Assembly: GCA_002205965.3 (NCBI GenBank)
Contig: NADL03000512.1
Location: 806,001-870,000 of the forward strand
Direction of reading: 5' to 3'
Source: Kappaphycus alvarezii
Lineage: Eukaryota > Rhodophyta > Florideophyceae > Gigartinales > Solieriaceae
Length of the DNA stretch: 64,000 bases
Position numbers and translations under genes: made by a program. The notes beneath the pieces are model-generated. The model saw nothing but the letters and a program-made list of their open reading frames with translations. It was not told where the DNA came from and ran no database searches. Shown in pieces: positions 48,121 to 58,045 of this stretch (position 1 is the stretch's first letter; every line of letters starts with the position of its first letter).

Positions 48121-49141
48121 TGTCGGGGCGGTGAAGTTGGGTGTTTGCTGGGTTTGAGAGGGAGCAAAGTTGAGGAAAGATGGGAGGTGGGCTTTATGTT
48201 GGCAAATTTGGGCTTACGTAATGTATCCATCCGACAATATGTGCAGTGCAGTAACTGAATTTGACAACTCAAAAGATTCAATTTTCAACTTACATTTCGG
48301 TGCTTCGTTACGCGTTTGATCGCATCCAGGTTCAGATGCCGTGTCAGCGTGTAAAACGGCCCGATGCTCCACAATTACCTGGGCCGAACGGATTGTGGTA
48401 TGAGTATATGCTGAGTATAATTGTCCTAGCACTGTCGAGGCCATCCGCTGATTGGGAACTTGCAACTGTCTGTCAAATGAGGTTCGGCAGAGCTGTGAAA
48501 TCACAGAGGTGTGCAGAATGAACCGTCTCTGGCAGATCTTGGCATCGCTTTGTCATCTTCCACCTTCAAAAGCCCAACCCTCCACTTTCAGCAAACTACA
48601 CACCACCATACACTTCCCTAAAATCCCGGCGATCACATTTTAAACTACCAACTCCCGGCACCCATGCCGCATTCCACCTCTCTCGCAAAACACTACAACG
48701 CCGCCGCTGTCACACGGCCGCTGTCGCGGGGCAGACCCTAGCCTGTGGCATTGCTAATCCTGTATTCCGCGCACATACCGTAGCGCGACCGTTCAATACG
48801 CAGCAATGATAGACGGATAAGACGTTGTACACGTGGTAAGGTGTGGTTAAAGGGTCTGACGGCGAGAGTTGAAGGGTAGATTCGATGTGCGGAAGGTGCG
48901 CGAGGTGTTTGTTCGGTGAAGGATGGCATTCCGGGGTTTCGGGTGTGGATGCTGATGTTTTCCACGATCCGATGTTGACAGATCAAACGAGCGCTTATTT
49001 GCGGTAGCTGTTTTCCGCCTTTGCCTTAACATTCTTTTCTGGCACTCTGTACTGATGACATTAGGAAAAGTCAGGGCGCGCAAAAAATCCCCAAACTAGA
49101 TCCTGCAACAAACAGCAAAAATGTGAGTTAACAGCGCTTTC
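48121..49141. other. Intergenic stretch between AIM24 and the tRNA gene
   Basis: It should hold the AIM24 promoter (minus strand, just right of 48,120). Open frames here are short, overlap on both strands and match nothing known. No repeat or transposon remnant is seen. Confidence 0.45.
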
Positions 49142-49146
49142 AAAAA
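49142..49146 (-). terminator. RNA polymerase III oligo-T terminator
   Basis: Five T residues on the minus strand, four bases after the tRNA acceptor end, the usual Pol III stop signal. Confidence 0.8.
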
Positions 49147-49150
49147 CACA

Positions 49151-49222
49151 GTACCTAGCGAGGTTTGAACTCGCGATCTCCAGATTCAAAGTCTGGCGTG
49201 ATAACCACTACACCATAGGTAC
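49151..49222 (-). tRNA. tRNA-Gln (anticodon UUG)
   Basis: Folds into a complete cloverleaf of 72 bases. The acceptor stem is GTACCTA/TAGGTAC, perfectly paired, followed by T as discriminator. The D arm is GTGTAGTGGTTATCAC, the anticodon arm CCAGA-CTTTGAA-TCTGG (anticodon TTG, reads CAA) and the T arm GCGAG-TTCAAAC-CTCGC. The A and B boxes of a Pol III gene are present and there is no intron. CCA is not encoded. It is a normal nuclear-type gene. Confidence 0.95.
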
Positions 49223-51728
49223 ACTACACCATTTCGCTCTGTTCTCCATCGGATTGCACAAATTACTTATAGGTTACTTTCCACAAAAATGCTTGCCACG
49301 TGTTCAACGTGGCAAGCCGGTAAAACTTTACAGTTCGAGTGCAGCGTCTGTAATGTGCTACTGCAGATAACCATCAGTATTGTAAAGAAGAGCTACAGAA
49401 AGAAATTTTTAGGCTTTCAGGACTGTACAGTATGTTCTCAAATCAAGCTTTTCAGCTAGCCCGTTCCCAGTGTCGTCGCCGATCGAGCCACTCCAGCACG
49501 CTTCGTCAGCTCGCGGGAAATCGCCTTAATCACTTCAAGAAATATCCGTTTCAAGTACCGACGCCTTGTGTCGGAGGGATGCCAGTAATGACATAATCAA
49601 GCCACAAAGTTAACCATTTGACGTATGTACACGAAAATTTCGTCCAGGGTGCGTCGAGAGCGAGATGACAGGCCACTAGCCTCTCAAGTTCGCACGGTCA
49701 CATTGTGTCCAGAAAGGCTCTCCTAAACTGTAAAAGTTGAGGAGTAACAAACTTCCAGCCCTGTCAGGGAACGTTGGCAGAGTCAGGTGGGAGTAGCTTT
49801 TGACTAAGCTGGCGGGCTTCGTGGTGGGTCTTGTCGCAGTCAGCAAGGTCGGCGCTAGCATTGAAGCCAAAGTAGCGATATAGATAACGTTGGAGAGTCA
49901 TGCCCCTCGGACTATGACATCGTGGACGGTTATGAGGGAGACAAGTGCCCAGAGTGAGGCACCGACGGCTGTACCGGGATGTTTACTGGGCGGCGGGGAA
50001 AGTCACCACAGATAAGTGGGCAGATGCTAGAGGGGTGTCGACCACAAGTGGCTTGATCACGTCGCGGGCTTGCGTATTGCGGACGTTGTTGCACTGGTGC
50101 GTGTCGCGGGTGAGGGATCTGCAAATAGAGTCCATTCCAGACGGATATCGGATTGCGGACATGTGAATGGGCCAGAGTCGTCCAGCACAATAATGTGGCG
50201 GAGCATTGTGGACTACGAGGAAGAGGGAATATGGAAGCAGAGGGAGGATGGGGTATCAAGGTACGATCAAGTGTCAGGGCACAAGAGAGAGATCTGGCCG
50301 GCCCGGTAGTGTGGTCCAGGAGGGCGTCCAAAGGTCCGGCTCAATAGCGGTCCCTGACGGCGCGTCGCGGCGCCTGAGAAAACATATGCTAAGCGGATTA
50401 AACACGCTCCTGCGCCTCACCATGATGCACTCCTCTCTGAACTAGCCGCCTGCGATATTACCTTCCGAAGTTTTCTGTCTTAGGAATCAACAAGTTTTTC
50501 TAGCCTGGCAGGCTCCAGTACTAATCACAGCCTGCTGACTATTGCGCATTAGAGATACTCCCATCGTCCACGAAATCCATTCCTTACATTCACAGTCCCT
50601 CTCACCCAGATGTGAACTGGACAGACCCTAGAATTGTTCCGTCCACTAAAGCCTGAGGCCCTTCTCTCGGGTGTGCCCCACCTTGGGCCAATAAGGCTCC
50701 CTGTTTCCTTCCTCCGTAGATTACTGACTTCAGTTTGAGTTATTTGTGCATTGTACAGTGCTCAAGCTGGTGACCAGCTGCCGCATCATACGAGCACGAC
50801 TATAAATACAGGAGTCCTATCGACTTGCATCCGCAATGACTCGCGTGTATGACTCCGGTAGGCCAAAAATAGTACATCTTTGATACATGTCTGGTCGCGT
50901 CAATCAGGGTCTAGCTTCTAAATACCCGCAGTCTCTATCGGAATAATCGTTTTACTCTCTCTCACAGCAAGGGCTACTCAAGGGAAAGTACTCACAACTA
51001 TTTCCCCATGGCGCATCTGCCTGTCGCCGCGTCTGTCCGAGTGTTTGTACCTTTACGCCACCGCGAACTCTGCGGTTTATGATAGTATTCACCTGTTACT
51101 TTATGTATAATTCCAGGGACAGAGGCCCATGTTTAAAATCAGTACCCAAGCGTCAAGAAAGGCTCACAAAATGATCGTCTTTCAGCTGTAGTGTTGGCTA
51201 CTGCCGGCGAATAAACAATGCGAGAGTCAGAATTTTTGGTTTATCGACATGTGGCGTCGAAGGATACAGTTGCATGTTTCTCGAACTTTGCGCAAGACGC
51301 GTCATTCATGTTTCGCAGGCCCTGTATGCACAGTTAAGGGTAAGATGAAAGATGCGTCCTTTTTGTTTAAAAGGCTCTGCACGCAATTCTTTTATGAGCC
51401 ACGGTGGTCCTGTGAGAGGCATAGCTCAGCGCTTGCGTGGTCCTTGAAAGAAGTTCGAAGATTGGCGACATCAAGACGGGAGGGCATGTCCAAGCTGATC
51501 CTTGCGGTTGGAATGCTTTTATGATGGCATTGAGAATGTCCATATTGCTAAATGTTACATTTGCTGCTCGCTGAATCTGCCTCGTTTCTACGGTTCTATT
51601 GAATATAGGATTTGTTTTTGGACGGGGCAGGCTATAAACTTGGCATTACGGGTTGATTTGGCTGAAAATTTCAAGATGAACAATCGCTGATGTAAATGGT
51701 GTCGTCTTTTGAACGGAAGTTGTATTGA
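49223..51728. other. Intergenic stretch of 2.5 kb, no gene recognised
   Basis: 49.4-50.4 kb is GC-rich with open frames in four phases at once (for example 49,930-50,331 minus and 49,945-50,445 plus), the mark of composition rather than coding. 50.5-51.2 kb has only stops. 51,249-51,690 has two overlapping plus frames that might belong to the next gene but show no motif. No structured RNA was recognised. Confidence 0.4.
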
Positions 51729-52089
51729 ATGTGTAGGTTTCAGCAGCCAAGTATTGAGAGTTTACGGTTTGCATACACTGCAGTTGTTACGAATTTGAGG
51801 GTCTCGCCCGGTCCAGACAAGCTGCTGAAGACTGAGCGAGCATTCTTGCTCCAGGCTGCGCAGGTTCTGTTGGAATTTCTCAAAGAAACTACTGCAGATT
51901 CCTCTCGTGTGACGCATTCACTGCATAAGATACGGATGAGTTGACCACGAGGACTTTTACGGGAATGAATCATCGGCAATGAAAGCGGATGTGTTCAAGC
52001 TATCCCTTGATCTCAAAGAAAGAACCAGAGATCCCGTTGTGGGGCCTTTGGCCAAGACAGTCGCCAATCTAATGGCCAAAAGTTGGTAA
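51729..52089 (+). CDS. Short unknown gene, two phases
   Basis: The first frame (51,729-51,944, 71 codons) is a helical Leu/Ala/Glu-rich sequence. About 20 bases later another phase gives MKADVFKLSLDLKERTRDPV and ends in a stop at 52,087-52,089, again with good helix-forming composition and few rare residues. The second phase can be read back to about 51,925, so a one-base offset near there would join them. I do not recognise the family. It lies in the same direction as and 340 bp upstream of QueF. It could be a real small protein or the 3' end of a longer gene starting near 51,249. Confidence 0.35.
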
Positions 52090-52429
52090 TCCTTTATTTT
52101 TCGCGAGATTTAAATTGCTCTTTTTGGCAAGGATCTACAGTAAACCGCTATTCAGCTTGCCGCAATTGTGCCCTCGCGATCAATGCTCCAGACCACCAAG
52201 CCACAGTATTTCTGACTCAAGGCCATCGTAACCTCTCCGTCAATTCAGACCCACCTTGCATGTTGAAATCCAAATCAAAACTGAAAACTTATGAACAACA
52301 ACAACAGTTGCAAGCAATTCGCTATTTCTTTCGTCCATGATTTGCTTCCCTGGTTACCGCATCTAGCCAACGAGTAGTGCATCAATTTTCCACGTGACAA
52401 ACGAGTCTGCAGCACTTTTCATCTCGACC

Positions 52430-52951
52430 ATGCGCAGACTCTCAACTGCTTGCCGCCACCTACGGCAGTTCTGTGGCAATGCTCAACGGCCCAACCGCAC
52501 GTCTCTGAATTTGTCGGCGCTTGGTGCCAATGTTGTGGCCCCAGCCTCGCCAGATGAGGCCATGCTCGAACGCGTCCCCAATGCGCACGTGGGCACTCAT
52601 TATGTTGCCCGCTTCATCTGTCCCGAATTCACTTCAATATGTCCTGTGACATCGCAACCCGATTTTGCACATTTGGTCATCGATTATATTCCCAATGAAT
52701 GGCTGGTTGAATCGAAATCGCTCAAATTGTATTTGACCAGTTACCGTAATCATGGCGACTTTCATGAGGCATGCACCGTCGGGATTGCAAAGGCCCTTGT
52801 GAAAGAACTCGACCCTGTTTGGTTGCGCATCGGTGGTTTTTGGTACCCGCGGGGAGGTATTCCAATCGATGTGTTTTTTGCGACTGGGAAGCCACCGGAG
52901 GGCGTTTGGATTCCAGATCAAGGCGTCCCTCCGTACCGTGGACGAGGCTAG
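52430..52951 (+). CDS. queF: QueF, NADPH-dependent 7-cyano-7-deazaguanine reductase
   Basis: 173 residues from ATG 52,430. An in-frame GTG at 52,394 exists, but ATG is preferred in a eukaryote. QueF reduces the nitrile preQ0 to the amine preQ1 with NADPH, the last step before tRNA-guanine transglycosylase in bacterial queuosine synthesis. Visible: CPEFTSICP with the nucleophile Cys71, Asp78 seven residues on (Bacillus Cys55/Asp62), the family motif ESKSLKLYL at 94-102, FHE at 111-113 and PRGGIPID at 140-147. All catalytic residues are present, and length matches the short YkvM-type. The first 23 residues ([20 protein letters not shown]...) are Arg-rich with no acid, unlike bacterial QueF, and look like an organelle presequence. 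Neighbours are eukaryotic, so contamination is unlikely. Eukaryotes normally salvage queuine, so a gene acquired from a bacterium or organelle is inferred. Confidence 0.92.
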   Translation: MRRLSTACRHLRQFCGNAQRPNRTSLNLSALGANVVAPASPDEAMLERVPNAHVGTHYVARFICPEFTSICPVTSQPDFAHLVIDYIPNEWLVESKSLKLYLTSYRNHGDFHEACTVGIAKALVKELDPVWLRIGGFWYPRGGIPIDVFFATGKPPEGVWIPDQGVPPYRGRG

Positions 52952-53618
52952 TCTCAACGACACGACATGCCTCTCATCATGGCTTTGCTTTGCTAATCAA
53001 AGACCAGAGCGACAGATGATTTCTGGAGGTCCCCGCCGTGCCACGTCTGCATTGTTGAGTCGAGCGTGCTGAGCGAGATCGCTTTCACCTACCACAATGA
53101 TGCTGATCGCAAACTAGCATGTGGAGACTTTCCGTCCAAACCTCGGAGAAGCCAATGAGGATGCAAGCGGCAAGTTTTGTTGGCCGAGAACCTGTCAAGT
53201 CGGTGAGGACAACTGCGCACAAGTTTGACTATAATTATTTTTGGTTTTTTTGAAATGGTCGAAATAAAGCGTACTCAATTTGAATGATGCAGCCTGGGTT
53301 TTCGCTATTCGTTTCCTTCAGGGAGAGAAGCTACATAAAGTGCCTTCGAATTGGATAACGGTGTGCTTTGTCAGCTGTTGTTGAGAAGATTCCTTGGGAA
53401 GATAGCCGTCCTCAGGTGGATCGCAGGCAGGTGCCGTTGAAATTTACATTGAATGCTGGTCGGATCATACCCTAGTGTCACAAAGCCTCTGTCTCATTCA
53501 ACTGTATTCCAAATCCTGATCCTTTGCGTGCTGCGAACGACAAAGATATCTGCGTTGATCCCCGGGCTGCTCACCAAATTGGCCGAACAAGTCTACCCGG
53601 CTCAAGTTCAGGAGCAAC
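52952..53618. other. Intergenic stretch between QueF and the Snapin-like gene
   Basis: An AATAAA lies at 53,262-53,267 after a T-rich run, a candidate polyadenylation signal about 310 bp after the QueF stop. The remaining 350 bp would hold the 5' region of the next gene. Nothing else is seen. Confidence 0.45.
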
Positions 53619-54152
53619 ATGTCCGCACCAAGGCATGCCCCGCCGGCCCGCGAGGCAAACCCAGTTGTACTGGATGCGCTCGAGATGATCTTCAGAACAG
53701 CCACCAGGACCGTAACTGAAGAAATCGATCCAGCCATCAACGAGATGCAGCTGTCGCAACAGGGCCTCGAATCTCAATTAAGCAAGCTCGATACAGAGAT
53801 GACGAGCATCACAAACATATTGGAGGAAGTGACGCTGGACCCTCAGACGTCGGCGCGTATGCAGGAGACGCGGGAGGTTTTACGTCGTACAAAAAGGAAA
53901 TTGACTACCATTCGAGGCCGATTGGGGCGACTACGGACGTATGAGGAGTGTGATCGTCTGCATTTGGTGGAGCATAAACTTGTGGAGAAAAGTGCGGTTG
54001 GGAGGGGTACGGCGCCGGCTGTGGTTAGCGGGAACGATTTATGGTCACGTCAGGAGGAGGATGCGGGGGAAGAGACGAGTCACGATGTTGATGCAGAGAT
54101 GCAGGAAGGAGGCGTGGATGTAGAGACGCAGGAAGCAGGGAGCCACTTGTAG
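53619..54152 (+). CDS. Coiled-coil protein resembling Snapin/BLOC-1 subunit
   Basis: 177 residues from ATG 53,619. Residues 18-115 form heptad-rich helices: a first coil (VTEEIDPAINEMQLSQQGLE) with Gln/Ser/Leu, a break containing a Pro, and a second coil rich in Arg/Lys (VLRRTKRKLTTIRGRLGRLR). This two-helix plan and the basic second helix are like Snapin and related small subunits of the BLOC-1/BORC complexes that position lysosome-related organelles. The C-terminal 60 residues are acidic and disordered (Glu/Asp/Val/Thr). The match is by pattern, not by a diagnostic motif; other small coiled-coil proteins such as tethering or kinetochore subunits are possible. The frame is intact, unlike several neighbours. 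Confidence 0.5.
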   Translation: MSAPRHAPPAREANPVVLDALEMIFRTATRTVTEEIDPAINEMQLSQQGLESQLSKLDTEMTSITNILEEVTLDPQTSARMQETREVLRRTKRKLTTIRGRLGRLRTYEECDRLHLVEHKLVEKSAVGRGTAPAVVSGNDLWSRQEEDAGEETSHDVDAEMQEGGVDVETQEAGSHL

Positions 54153-54793
54153 CGTTAGGAAACTTTGCGCTAACTTTCTCGTGATGGCACATTGTCGTCC
54201 CGCGAGCAGCTGCTGATTGTTTCGCTTTCATCGTGTCTTTTGAGGGAAACTTTACCATATCGAAAGAAGCGTCGAGGTGGGTTGTGACGTGAACTCAACT
54301 TTGAAATCCCGGATAAACTGAGATGACAAGTGTATAATGTCATTAAGGTCGTAAAAATACGTGAGATGCCACCCGTTGATAGAAAATCATCTGGCAGAGA
54401 AGTGAGGATTAGATCCTCTCATTCGTGCATTTTCTGTACTCCAGCGCTGCACTGCATTGCGCTAAATGTCAGGAAACGCGACGGGGTGGAACCGTACGCA
54501 GATTGCCGCAGGTAGTGCTCCCAAACGTGTTCTCCCACACTGCGATATTGAAATGTTTCCTTCGAGAGGGATTCGCATAGCTGTGTACCAGGCTGCATTG
54601 TCGAAGTTCTGTAGTTGCAGGCAGAGCTACATTCAGAACGTTGTGTTAGGAAACGCGGGACTCCTAGCCAAAGTTGGGTGGAATTCTGTGATGTTACTGC
54701 CACAGAACAAAGTTCTGCCGCCATCAAATTTGTTGCGGGCCATTTTGCACTGATATCCATACAGCTCTACTTTTCAATATTATATGGAAAAGT
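54153..54793. other. Intergenic stretch
   Basis: Plus and minus frames of up to 113 codons overlap here without motifs. No repeat is recognised until the direct repeat at 54,794. Nothing else can be said. Confidence 0.4.
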
Positions 54794-55051
54794 AAACAAC
54801 AGAGGAGCATGGTCTTTACTCCATCTGAAAACCGATACCTCCAATTCTCATTTGTCCAAACCACCTCGTCAACATTGGTATAGCTGCACACTTGTAAGAT
54901 AGAGTGACCGTTCGGCGCACGGCCGTTCAGCGATTCAAATGTATATCATATGCTGAATAGCACAGATACGTTCATCCCAAGCTGACACCGAGCGTCCAAT
55001 CCTCATGCTTGCCAAGTGCTGGCACGGAGCCAAAGTTCATCATCTCGCACC
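54794..55051 (+). repeat. 258-bp direct repeat, left copy
   Basis: From AAACAACAGAGGAGCATGG to TCATCTCGCACC. It has the same length and orientation as 57,788-58,045, with about eight substitutions and no indels, roughly 97% identity. It does not start TG or end CA. It lies just beyond the 3' end of the NTPase gene. Confidence 0.95.
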
Positions 55052-55094
55052 TAGGAGCTAGGAGCAGGACTCTAGGACTGATCCTAGGACTAGA
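55050..55094. repeat. CTAGGA cluster with palindrome
   Basis: CTAGGAG occurs twice in tandem, then CTCTAGGAC, then CTAGGACTGATCCTAGGAC, where CTAGGA pairs with TCCTAG around CTGA. The cluster starts exactly where the left 258-bp repeat ends and stops about 20 bases before the NTPase stop codon. It is absent after the right repeat. Confidence 0.65.
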
Positions 55095-55116
55095 CAACAT
55101 GATATACATTTCAACT

Positions 55117-57067
55117 CTAGAAGTCCTCGTCCAGTTCTTCCAGAAGCATTCTTGTCCGATCTACTCGCTCTTTGAACGGTTGAGTAGCCACCTCGTCTGT
55201 CACGTTGATCGCCTTTAACGCAACTGGTACACCGAACAGTCGCAAAGTCTCCGAATTGTTGATCTTTGGCTGTGCGCCACCGTTCGCAATTACGGTAAGG
55301 GATACTTCCTCTTGTACCGTTATCATGTTGATTTCATCATCCGAAAACATCTCCTTCGCCACAATTTCTAGCCTAGTCAAAAACTGCTGCGCACCATCCT
55401 TTTTGATGTAAACTGACGTTGCATCTTCGTTTGTTGACTTGGCATTGTACCAAGTTGTGACACCGGAAACGAAATCAACAAACGCGATATTTGCAGCAGC
55501 AGGACGATAGACTCGTAGTTCTTCTCGACGCAAAGAGGCAATTCGTCGGTAGGCAGCGTCTGTTGCGCCTTTAGCTTTGCCCTGAACCTCTGGCCGGCGT
55601 CCTTCTCTAATGCAGAGCCAGTCAAAGGCGAAGTCTTCGAAATTCCCCTTCCTCAGAGCCATCACCCTTTCTTTCAATCGATTATAAAGCAAAACTGTAG
55701 CGACGGGAGTGAGCTTCATCGCCGGCCTATACAAACTTCTTTCCTCCCATGTTCCGTGTGACACTGGCTCGGGACACAAAAAGAAAAGTCGACCTGACGC
55801 AGAAGCAGGATGTTTTCCAAGGAACGGAGTGTACTTGCCAAGTAAAGATTTATAAAGGTCGGAATCAGAGACTTTTTCCGCAGCTTCATTAGCGCCATAT
55901 ACACTCTCCGCAATAGCTTTGACAAACAGTCTCCAGTCAACGACCAGACGAGGGATTGTTCCAACGAGCTCAATTCTTTTCTTGATTTCTCTCATCTTCT
56001 CTTCAATTGTGTACATCTTGCCGCGTTGCAATCGATGCGGAGTTTTAACTTCGTCCCAAAGAACTTTCGCCATCGCGATGACCTCTTCCTCTGTGGGCAT
56101 TGACGTTACGAGTAGAATTCCGTCCTTTTCCCAGTTCCTGAAATGCTTTTCAGCATTGTTTGAAACAAACTTGAGCACTCTGCACTCGCCCATTGACGAA
56201 TACGACCCTTCTTCCGGAGGATCAATGATCGCTACCACGCGAGTATCATCTTGAAATCTTGTCTGGTTAAAGCAAAACGACTTTGATCTCCAGACGCGGT
56301 ACTTGCCGTTTTCTCCAGGCAAAAAACAGTAGCATTTTCTCCGACTTGTACCCAACGTACAACACAGCACTCTTGCGGTAAAGAAGACACTGGATCGCAT
56401 ACATCATTGATCCCCGAGTCTTGCCAATACCTGGCTGACCGGTAACTGCAACCCTAAAGCGATTCTGCAATGCGTCCAGGGCATGACGCACGCAACTCCG
56501 ACTTTCTTCACGAGTGATGGTAGCTGTCTTACCTTCTAGGCCATCAGTATCAAGTGCTTGTACACCGTATTGCACGTAAACACCATGGCCAAGATGTTCT
56601 ACACGAGCGCCTTTTTTCCTTTGAGCGACGTATACTTCACTTTTTGAGGCCAAAGCGTCTTGAAGTTCTTCATGTAGTTCTACGAGCTCTTGTGCAAGCG
56701 AATCAAGTGTCTCATGCCTTTTCCAACGCACATCATCATCAATCCTCTCGCCTTGTACAAACTCTCGAGCAACCCTGACGCCGGCGCCTTCGAAAGATGG
56801 TAGACGCCCGTTCTGTCGCGCATCCGGCTTCCCACGGGGCGGTTCGGTACAAGACACCGTAATCGCGCGCTTGATTGGTAACAAGCAAAACCGCGAAAAG
56901 GGCCGTTTGTCAATACGGAGAAGATTTGAACGAAAGGATTTACCAACAGGCGCGCCTGAAGAAGCTGATAAACACGCGGGCTGAGCACTTATGGTGGTGA
57001 ACAGACGAAAGTGGCAAACAAAAGCGTTGTACGAATGACGGAAGGCGGTAGGCATCGCCCGGGACAT
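55117..57067 (-). CDS. P-loop NTPase resembling the Crinkler/RHS group
   Basis: Read from ATG 57,067. Residues 1-100 are basic and variable. Then come an acidic helix (HETLDSLAQELVELHEELQD), a beta-rich stretch and Walker A GQPGIGKT at residues 210-217. A hydrophobic strand ending RVVAIIDPPEEG is a likely Walker B. About 300 further residues follow, including Leu/Lys helices and the GKYTPFLGKHPASASGRLFF region. The overall plan, a degenerate N part, one P-loop ATPase and a long C part, is that of the Crinkler/RHS NTPases of protists and algae, whose cellular role is poorly known. The two halves lie in overlapping frames (57,067-56,267 and 56,400-55,117) that meet near an A6 run, so a one-base assembly error is possible. 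Total length is about 645 residues. The gene is framed by two 258-bp direct repeats. Family assignment is by layout and motif only. Confidence 0.65.
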
Positions 57068-57787
57068 GGTGACGCTTTGGTGAGTTCGGCAGTGAGGGCC
57101 GACCTCGCGGCTTATCCTCGTAACATCGGAAGGCGTATGGATACCTTTCTTGTAATATCTTGCACCAAGTCCTTATTGTTTTTTTTCTTTTTTTTTTAGT
57201 GCACAACGTATGCCTCTTACAACGGGCACTCGAGTTGTTGACATCAAAAAGTGCTGGAGAAGCTCTCTAGAGCCTATCGAAGACCCATTCCAAGCCGGTC
57301 ACAGGCTCATCCCAATTCAAGTTCAAATGGCATCCGGCCAAATTAAAGTTCTCCGCCATTGTTCTGAGCAGCACAGCCACTGCTAATCGGCAGTTAATCA
57401 CTTGCTGGGTTCATGCGACTCTGTATTGTCCCGACAGAAAACACACAGCGTTTAACCGTAGCTTCCACGTTCTCCGAGCCTCTTGTCTGGAGCCGTGCTT
57501 TCCAACGTAACCCCCACGTCTTTGCAAACTTGAGCCTTTCGCTCAACGCTGGGCTTTTCAACGCAGCCTCCTCGTCTATTCCACGACCGAGCAGCCTGAG
57601 AAAAGGACCCAATACAAACGCCATCACAGACGCTGATGGGCAACCTAAACTGGCACTCCAGTTTCGGTAGACCATAACTTTTTTTTGCATACTACACGTC
57701 CCATACCACGCAGCATGGACCGGTCCTGGACTTTTCCTCCCACCGACAACCTCTCATTCGCCGAGACTTGTTGCGATGCTACCAGTG
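57068..57787. other. Upstream stretch of the NTPase gene
   Basis: It holds the presumed minus-strand promoter. A T-run of about 20 bases broken by a C (57,179-57,199) gives poly-A on the minus strand about 110 bp upstream of the start. Frames at 57,394-57,690 on both strands are mirror shadows with no motif. Confidence 0.45.
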
Positions 57788-58045
57788 AAACAACAGAGGA
57801 ACATGGTCTTTACTCAATCTGAAAACCGATACCTCCAATTCTCATTTGTCCAAACCACCTCGTCAACATTGGTATAGATGCACACTTGTAAGATAGAGTG
57901 ACCGTTCGGCGCACGACCGTTCAGCGATTCAAATGTATATCCCATGCTGAATAGCACAGATACGTTCATCCCAAGCTGACACCGAGCGTCCAATCCTCAT
58001 GCTTGCCAAGTGCTGGCACGGAGCCAAGGTTCATCACCTCGCACC
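57788..58045 (+). repeat. 258-bp direct repeat, right copy
   Basis: From AAACAACAGAGGAACATGG to TCACCTCGCACC, parallel to 54,794-55,051. The copies start 2,994 bp apart, and the NTPase gene with its promoter lies between them. Confidence 0.95.

Noticed and set aside
49930-50445. Overlapping open frames in a GC-rich patch
   Set aside because: Four phases are open at once on both strands, which reflects composition; no motif or consistent codon use was seen.
52430-52951. QueF as bacterial contamination
   Set aside because: It lies between a Pol III tRNA gene with an oligo-T terminator and eukaryotic protein genes on one continuous sequence, and has a eukaryotic-looking N-terminal extension.
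54466-54902. Plus-strand frames left of and within the direct repeat
   Set aside because: They overlap a minus-strand frame of similar length, and one crosses into the repeat without any recognisable domain.
57394-57690. Paired open frames on both strands upstream of the NTPase gene
   Set aside because: They mirror one another, match no family and sit in the presumed promoter region.
54794-58045. The 258-bp repeats as LTRs of a retrotransposon
   Set aside because: No TG...CA ends, no primer-binding or polypurine site, and no reverse transcriptase or integrase between them.
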